NCBI GenBank assembly: GCA_036652335.1
Contig: JAVVWB010000003.1
Coordinates: 1-64,000, forward strand
Direction: 5' to 3'
Length of the DNA: 64,000 nucleotides
Origin: JAVVWB01 sp036652335
GTDB lineage: Bacteria; Synergistota; Synergistia; Synergistales; Synergistaceae
The notes under the pieces: generated by a model
Databases searched by the model: none
What the model was told of the DNA's origin: nothing
The model's input: the letters and a program-made list of their open reading frames with translations, nothing else
Translations under genes and position numbers: made by a program
In this document: piece by piece, positions 58,913 through 64,000 of the stretch
Layout: each line of letters starts with the position of its first letter
Position numbering within the stretch: the stretch's first letter is position 1

Positions 58913-60445
58913 TTAGTTTAACTTTCCTATCGCGCTTTCAACAGCATCTAAAATAGTATTATTTTTGACCAGTTCAAGTGATTTAAGCATTAAAGGTTGC
59001 ATATATTCATCTTTTTCATAGAAGTGAATATGTTTTCTGAATTCTTTAAATGCAACGCCTGTACCTTTACCAGGGATAAGAGGAGCCCTAAAATCTATTC
59101 CCTGTGCAGCTACTAACATTTCTATTGCTATTACCCTGGCAGTGTTTTCTACTATATTGCGACCCTTATATGCACTATACCCACCCATAGAAACATGGTC
59201 TTCTTGTCCAGCTGATGTTGGAATTGAATCTACACAGGATGGATGTGCTAGAACTTTATTTTCAGAAACTATTGCTGCTGCAGTATATTGAGGAATCATA
59301 AATCCACTGTTTAAGCCAGAATCTGATACAAGAAAGGGGGGGAGTCCAGAAAGTTTATTGTCAACAAGTCTTGCAATGCGTCTTTCAGATATATTTGCTA
59401 GTTCTGCCATTGCGATTCCAAGGAAATCCATTGCCATAGCAATAGGTTGTCCATGAAAATTACCGCCACTAATTGCTTCACAATCTTTATGAAAAATAAT
59501 AGGATTATCTGTTACAGAGTTAATTTCTATATCAACTTTTTCCCATACATAATTGAAAGCATCCTTGCTTGCTCCATGGACTTGTGGAATACAACGCAGA
59601 GAATAAGCATCCTGAACCCTATCCTTTTTAAAGGACTCAATAATTTCACTGCCATCAATTAAACGTCTAATGTTTTCTGCAACTTGGATTTGTCCTATTT
59701 GAGGTCTCAACATGTGTGTACGTGCATCAAAAGCATATGGCACAGCATGTAAGGCTTCAGCTGACATTGACGCAACGATATCTGCCGTTTTAACAATATG
59801 TTCAGCATCATATACACAAAGAGCTGCTATTGCTGTCATAACAGTAGTACCATTGTTAAGAGCTAAGCCTTCTTTGGGCATTAACTCTACTGGCTCTAAA
59901 TCTAATAATTTCATTGCCTCTAATGCTGAAATTTTTTTATCTTTATAATTAACTAATCCATAACCTAGTAGTGAAATAGCAAGGTGTGACAATGGACATA
60001 AATCACCACTTGCACCAACAGATCCCTGTCGTGGTATAACAGGATGAACCCCTAGATTAAGATATTCAACGAGCCTATTTAATGTTTTTAAAGTTATGCC
60101 TGAATATCCCCGAATTAAAGTGTTTATTCTTAAGAGCATAATTGCTCTTACGTAATCAATCGGTAATTCTTCTCCGAATCCACATGCATGACTTATTAAT
60201 AAATTTTCTTGTAGTTTTTTGCTTTTTTCATTGGGTATAACAACCGTTGCTAAATCACCAAAACCCGTTGTTATGCCATATACAACTCTTCCTTCTTTTA
60301 CCCATTCTTCAACAGATTCAGAACACTCATTTACAAGAGCTTCAGCCTTTTTATCTAATTCAATGATATATCCGTGTCGTGAAACATTTATTATGTCCTG
60401 TATTGTAAGCGAGGTTCCATTTAATACTAATGTTTTATTAGACAT
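58913..60445 (-). CDS. hutH: Histidine ammonia-lyase
   Basis: 510 residues. GSVGASGDLCPLSHLA holds the Ala-Ser-Gly that forms the MIO prosthetic group. YGITTGFGDLA and the QEDHVSMG segment are also typical. It converts histidine to urocanate. GGGAGGAATAACCT precedes the ATG. It is the first gene of the unit. Confidence 0.96.
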   Translation of the reverse strand: MSNKTLVLNGTSLTIQDIINVSRHGYIIELDKKAEALVNECSESVEEWVKEGRVVYGITTGFGDLATVVIPNEKSKKLQENLLISHACGFGEELPIDYVRAIMLLRINTLIRGYSGITLKTLNRLVEYLNLGVHPVIPRQGSVGASGDLCPLSHLAISLLGYGLVNYKDKKISALEAMKLLDLEPVELMPKEGLALNNGTTVMTAIAALCVYDAEHIVKTADIVASMSAEALHAVPYAFDARTHMLRPQIGQIQVAENIRRLIDGSEIIESFKKDRVQDAYSLRCIPQVHGASKDAFNYVWEKVDIEINSVTDNPIIFHKDCEAISGGNFHGQPIAMAMDFLGIAMAELANISERRIARLVDNKLSGLPPFLVSDSGLNSGFMIPQYTAAAIVSENKVLAHPSCVDSIPTSAGQEDHVSMGGYSAYKGRNIVENTARVIAIEMLVAAQGIDFRAPLIPGKGTGVAFKEFRKHIHFYEKDEYMQPLMLKSLELVKNNTILDAVESAIGKLN

Positions 60446-60484
60446 AGGTTATTCCTCCCAAGGAAATATTGTACAACTAATTAA

Positions 60485-60512
60485 AGTATATAGACTCGAT
60501 ATTTATAGTCAA
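60485..60512 (-). promoter_or_regulatory. Candidate promoter of hutH-ftcD-hutI
   Basis: On the minus strand TTGACT (60512-60507), 16 bases, TATACT (60490-60485), 40 bases before the hutH start. Confidence 0.6.
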
Positions 60513-60596
60513 GTAAATTTTTACTTTAATTTTTTTTGAAAATTCATATAAAAAGATTATTATTTAATAATTTAACAAGATAAATTGATAGATTAT

Positions 60597-60625
60597 AAAA
60601 AAACGGGCATTAGCCCGTTTTTTTT
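60597..60625 (-). terminator. Terminator of the serine-type operon
   Basis: AAACGGGC-loop-GCCCGTTT with A and T runs on both sides, overlapping the end of the histidine phosphatase gene. Confidence 0.9.
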
Positions 60626-61271
60626 ATAATCCTTTTTGTATTGGTCTATTGAAAGTATTTCCCAGATGATAAGTATCTCCGAGAAGAAGTATTTGAGGGG
60701 GATGATTAGGGATTTTTTCTACTAGTGAAATACTACAATTTGCAATTTGGAATCTCCAAAAGCTAGAGAGAGATGTATTTAGAAATTCACAGAGTAAAAC
60801 CTTAATAATTGCGTCATGTGATGCAATTAAAATATTTATATCTTTATCAATTGTATAGAGTTCATTTAAGAAAGGGGTTATCCTATTTTTTATGTCATTT
60901 AGTGATTCACCATTTTTACCTGGCATAGTTACGATATCAGGAGATGAGTGCCACTGAGACAACATTTCGGGCCATCGTTCAGCAATTTCTCCTGCATAGC
61001 ATCCCTCCCAACTACCATGATTAATTTCTATTAATCTATCGTCTAGTAAGAAATCCCCTGTCATGTTTCTCGAGTATATTTCGAAAGCAGTTCTTTGAGC
61101 TCTTTCTAAAGGACTAGTAATTATTTTTGAAAAATTAATATTTTTTAATCTATCGGCAAGCATTTTTGCTTGATTCATGCCTTTTGAGTTAAGAGGAATG
61201 TCAATCTGTCCTTGAAAACGTCCTTGAATATTCCAATCTGTTTCTCCATGTCTAACAATAAATAATTTCAT
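60624..61271 (-). CDS. Histidine phosphatase family protein (possible phosphoserine phosphatase)
   Basis: 215 residues. FIVRHGETDWNIQGRFQGQ is the RHG motif of the dPGM-like branch; EINHGSWEGCYAGEIAE and IASHDAIIKVLL complete the active site. The family includes cofactor-dependent mutases, alpha-ribazole phosphatase and metal-independent phosphoserine phosphatases. It follows serA by three bases, in a unit with a class V aminotransferase, which favours a phosphoserine phosphatase role (inference). Confidence 0.85.
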   Translation of the reverse strand: MKLFIVRHGETDWNIQGRFQGQIDIPLNSKGMNQAKMLADRLKNINFSKIITSPLERAQRTAFEIYSRNMTGDFLLDDRLIEINHGSWEGCYAGEIAERWPEMLSQWHSSPDIVTMPGKNGESLNDIKNRITPFLNELYTIDKDINILIASHDAIIKVLLCEFLNTSLSSFWRFQIANCSISLVEKIPNHPPQILLLGDTYHLGNTFNRPIQKGL

Positions 61272-61274
61272 ATA

Positions 61275-62930
61275 CTAGTCCTCTAAGAAATCTACTGAAG
61301 TACCCCATACGAGATCACCAGAATCTATTAGTTTAGATATAATTTCATCACTTACTGTTCCCTCAACTTCAAGTGCACCCAATGCAAGTCCACTTTTGTC
61401 TTTTCTGCCTAATGTGAAATTTGCAATGTTAATACCTGATTTTCCTAGAAGTTGTCCTATATTTCCAATTACACATGGCTTGTCATGGTTTTGAAAAACA
61501 AAGAGATTTCCAGTTGGTACAAAGTCAACCCAGTAATCATTTACTTTTACAACACGCTGCCGACCCTCTTCAGTTATAGTTGCTACCAAAGTTAGATTAC
61601 CTTTTTCTGTTTCTAAATCAACTTCAATAGTATTTTTGTAGGTTATAGAATCACCAGTAGTTTCTTCAATTGTTATATGCCTATCTTTAGCTATAATTGG
61701 TGCCATCATATAGCTAACTTCTTCCCCGAGTCCAACTTCCAACATACCTTTTAGTGTAGCAATCGTATATGGCCTGTATTGGTCGATGCTTTTAGGTGAA
61801 CATAAATCATCTAGATCAAAGAGATTTCCTCTTAAGGTGACTTTAACGTTATTTACAGCCATGGATCGTACCATTGCAAACTTAGCAACCAGCAAGCCCA
61901 TCTTCCTAGCAAGATTTAAGTACATTTTTTGTTCATTTGAAAGGGCTTGTTCCATAAAAGGAATGTTTACAGCATGAGCATAGGGCTCATTTCTGAGAAC
62001 TGCAAGCATGTTTTCAACTGAAATCCTTGAAACTTCTGATTGAGCTTCAACTGTATTTGCACCTATATGAGGTGTTATAACTATCTTATCTAATAAATCT
62101 TTAGCTAGGTATGGATGATCGTGAGTTAGTGGTTCACTTGAATATACGTCTGTCCCAAATGCTTTAATATGTCCAGAACGGAGAGCGTCTGTTATGGCTA
62201 TCTCGTTAACAATACCACCTCGAGCGCAGTTTATTAAATAAGCTCCTTTTTTGAATAATCTCAATGTCTCTTCATTAATCAAATTTTTCGTTTCTCTAGT
62301 CAATGGTGTGTGTATAGTTACAATATCAGCCATAGATATAGCATCTTCTAGATTGTTAATAAGCTCAACCCTTAATGAATCGGCTTTTCTCTGTGATATA
62401 TACGGATCATAAGCTATTATATCCATACCAAATGCTTTACATCTTGTAGCAATGGCACTGCCTATTCTTCCTAGTCCAATTATAAGCAATTTTTTATTAT
62501 GTAGCTGAGTGCCAGTAAATCTATTACGATTCCACTCAGCGTTTCTCAAAGATGAACAAGCTTGGGGAATTTTTCTAACAGCAGATAACATACATCCCAT
62601 TGTTAATTCAGTTGCAGCTAAAGTATTACCACTTGGTGCATTTATTACAATAATACCTCTTTTGCTTGCCATGGGTAAATTTATGTTGTCTACTCCAACA
62701 CCAGCGCGTCCAATTACTTTTAAGTTATTTGCAGCATTTATAGTTTCTTCGTCCATAGTTGTTCCACTTCTTGTAAGAATACCATCCACATCTGCAATAG
62801 CTATCTTTATTTCTTCTTTTGATATAGAGTAGCGTTCAATTAATTCAACATCATCTGCTCTACGTAGTATATCTAATCCAAGCTCACCTACAGTTTCTGT
62901 TACGAGTACTTTAAATTTTTTATTTGTCAT
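61275..62930 (-). CDS. serA: D-3-phosphoglycerate dehydrogenase
   Basis: 551 residues, the long form. LLIIGLGRIGSAIATRCKAFG is the NAD site; NCARGGIVNE, SSEPLTHDHPYL and TPHIGANTVEAQ the catalytic parts. An intervening ASB domain and a C-terminal ACT domain (about 475-551) allow serine feedback. First step of serine synthesis. Confidence 0.95.
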   Translation of the reverse strand: MTNKKFKVLVTETVGELGLDILRRADDVELIERYSISKEEIKIAIADVDGILTRSGTTMDEETINAANNLKVIGRAGVGVDNINLPMASKRGIIVINAPSGNTLAATELTMGCMLSAVRKIPQACSSLRNAEWNRNRFTGTQLHNKKLLIIGLGRIGSAIATRCKAFGMDIIAYDPYISQRKADSLRVELINNLEDAISMADIVTIHTPLTRETKNLINEETLRLFKKGAYLINCARGGIVNEIAITDALRSGHIKAFGTDVYSSEPLTHDHPYLAKDLLDKIVITPHIGANTVEAQSEVSRISVENMLAVLRNEPYAHAVNIPFMEQALSNEQKMYLNLARKMGLLVAKFAMVRSMAVNNVKVTLRGNLFDLDDLCSPKSIDQYRPYTIATLKGMLEVGLGEEVSYMMAPIIAKDRHITIEETTGDSITYKNTIEVDLETEKGNLTLVATITEEGRQRVVKVNDYWVDFVPTGNLFVFQNHDKPCVIGNIGQLLGKSGINIANFTLGRKDKSGLALGALEVEGTVSDEIISKLIDSGDLVWGTSVDFLED

Positions 62931-62932
62931 TT

Positions 62933-64000
62933 TTATCCCTCCATAAAAATTTCTAGTGGTTTAGCAAGAAAATTTGATTTTATTTCAATTTGATTGTTTG
63001 TCGCAGCATATAGACAGGACAAAATCATAGATAATTCAGGCCAACTTTTGTCATCATAGTGTGCAATTCTAATCAATTTGTCTTTTAGGGTTCCTTGGCC
63101 ACCTGCCGTAATTATGCCAAGTTTAGATAGATTGTCTTTAATTAGGTTCATCTCAAATTTATCTGATTTTATAGCAGTTACACCAGGAGACCTATATTTT
63201 ACATGTGATGTGAGAAGTTTAAATCCAAGTTCTTCTACTCCTGCTGCAAGTGCTTTTGAATATGTACGGTGACTTTTAAACCAAGTTTCCTTTGAATTAG
63301 ATAAAATAATATCTAATGCTTTTTCTAGTGCAAAATATAATGTTACTGGGGGAGTATATGGATTTGCATAATTATTTTCTTTAAATTCTTTCCTGTGTAA
63401 TTTTAAATCAAAATAGTAGCTTGGGCATTCTCTCTCATTTGTGTAATTCCAACCCTTATTTGAAATCCAAAGAATTCCCAATCCTGGAGGGCACATTAGT
63501 CCTTTTTGTGATGCTGTAGCTATTCCGTCTATTCCCCATTTTTGTGGATAAGATTCCATTGTACCTATAGAACTTACACCATCTACAAGTATAATTGGCC
63601 TTATTGATGAAGGTATAGCTTCAATTATTTCTTTTATAGGGTTAATTACACCAGTGGAAGTTTCATTTTGTGTTAATAGAAGAACTTTACACTCAGGGTG
63701 ATTTATTACTGTATCTCTCACAATTTCTGGTTGAATATGAGTACCTAATTCAAAATCTATGTATATCCCTTTTGCTCCTGTTTTTTCTGCTATTGTACGA
63801 AATCTGTCACCAAATATTCCGCAGGAGGCTGATATAAAAGTATCGTTTTTGGAAAGAAAATTTACAGCTAAACACTCAAGTGCACCAGTACCTGAAGAAG
63901 GTAAGATGATTGATGGAGAATCTACCTCAAGTAGCTGAGAGAGTTTTGTTTGAATTGAGATAAATAAATCAGAAAAATTACTTGTTCTATGTCCTATAAG
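62933..64000 (-). CDS. Class V aminotransferase (5' end outside window)
   Basis: At least 355 residues; the frame is open to the window edge, where it reads LIGHRTSNF, typical of residue ~20 in SerC/AGAT-type proteins. SASCGIFGDRF and TASQKGLMCPPGLG (PLP lysine) mark class V, alanine-glyoxylate/serine-pyruvate aminotransferase type. It lies two bases upstream of serA, so phosphoserine transamination is a fair inference. The start codon is not visible. Confidence 0.88.
   Translation of the reverse strand, partial: LIGHRTSNFSDLFISIQTKLSQLLEVDSPSIILPSSGTGALECLAVNFLSKNDTFISASCGIFGDRFRTIAEKTGAKGIYIDFELGTHIQPEIVRDTVINHPECKVLLLTQNETSTGVINPIKEIIEAIPSSIRPIILVDGVSSIGTMESYPQKWGIDGIATASQKGLMCPPGLGILWISNKGWNYTNERECPSYYFDLKLHRKEFKENNYANPYTPPVTLYFALEKALDIILSNSKETWFKSHRTYSKALAAGVEELGFKLLTSHVKYRSPGVTAIKSDKFEMNLIKDNLSKLGIITAGGQGTLKDKLIRIAHYDDKSWPELSMILSCLYAATNNQIEIKSNFLAKPLEIFMEG

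Overview
The window is about two thirds prophage and one third chromosome, from a low-GC bacterium (roughly one third G+C by eye). The chromosomal gene set (DUF4416 protein, bifunctional IspDF, PSP1/RicT, class II FBPase GlpX, histidine degradation through a stand-alone formiminotransferase) would fit a low-GC anaerobe. Synergistota is one guess, but the lineage cannot be fixed from sequence reading alone. One 100-base run of N (6932-7031) marks an assembly gap inside the prophage.

PROPHAGE (1 to about 35,067; the left end lies outside the window). Replication and recombination genes come first (35-6931): zinc-ribbon protein, Sak4-like ATPase, DUF669, Cas4-like nuclease, DEAD/H helicase, VRR-NUC nuclease and Toprim/RepA-type primase-helicase. 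A possible late regulator and a small membrane-protein unit follow (7060-8444). Then come a siphovirus head module (terminase, portal, MuF protein with a toxin-like C-terminus and candidate immunity gene, scaffold, capsid, connectors; 8658-16855) and a lambda-like tail module (16858-26257) with a programmed -1 frameshift. A hicAB toxin-antitoxin pair and a small excisionase-type HTH gene interrupt the tail module.

The most unusual part is 26828-31875. A tail-fibre-like coiled-coil protein ends in about 57 residues holding 16 regularly spaced cysteines. It is followed at once by a radical SAM enzyme, two paralogous proteins of unknown function and a second radical SAM enzyme with a SPASM-type C-terminus. 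This looks like a RiPP-style maturation cassette whose substrate would be the tip of a virion fibre. The lysis genes (32789-34117) come next. They are flanked by two mirror-image, diverged copies of one small cassette: strong promoter with palindromic operator, short amphipathic peptide, perfect hairpin, small membrane protein, XRE regulator. A probable attR resembling a tRNA-Ser 3' end closes the prophage near 35,067.

SILENT TOXIN CASSETTE (35,182-36,826). Outside the inferred attR is a promoterless copy of the MuF region carrying a different C-terminal domain (an HEYGH zincin) and its own candidate immunity gene. Homology to the live MuF locus flanks it on both sides. It looks like a spare polymorphic-toxin module that recombination could swap into the phage.

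CHROMOSOME (37,193-64,000). The plus-strand genes are tmk, a holB-like gene, ricT, ftsY, DUF4416, purB, glpX, uvrC, ribD-ribE-ribBA-ribH, serS, a membrane/WecG fusion, ybaB, recR, a PIN-TRAM protein, ispDF, guaB and tRNA-Val. The minus-strand genes are hutH-ftcD-hutI and a three-gene unit (class V aminotransferase, serA, histidine phosphatase) that could encode the whole serine pathway.
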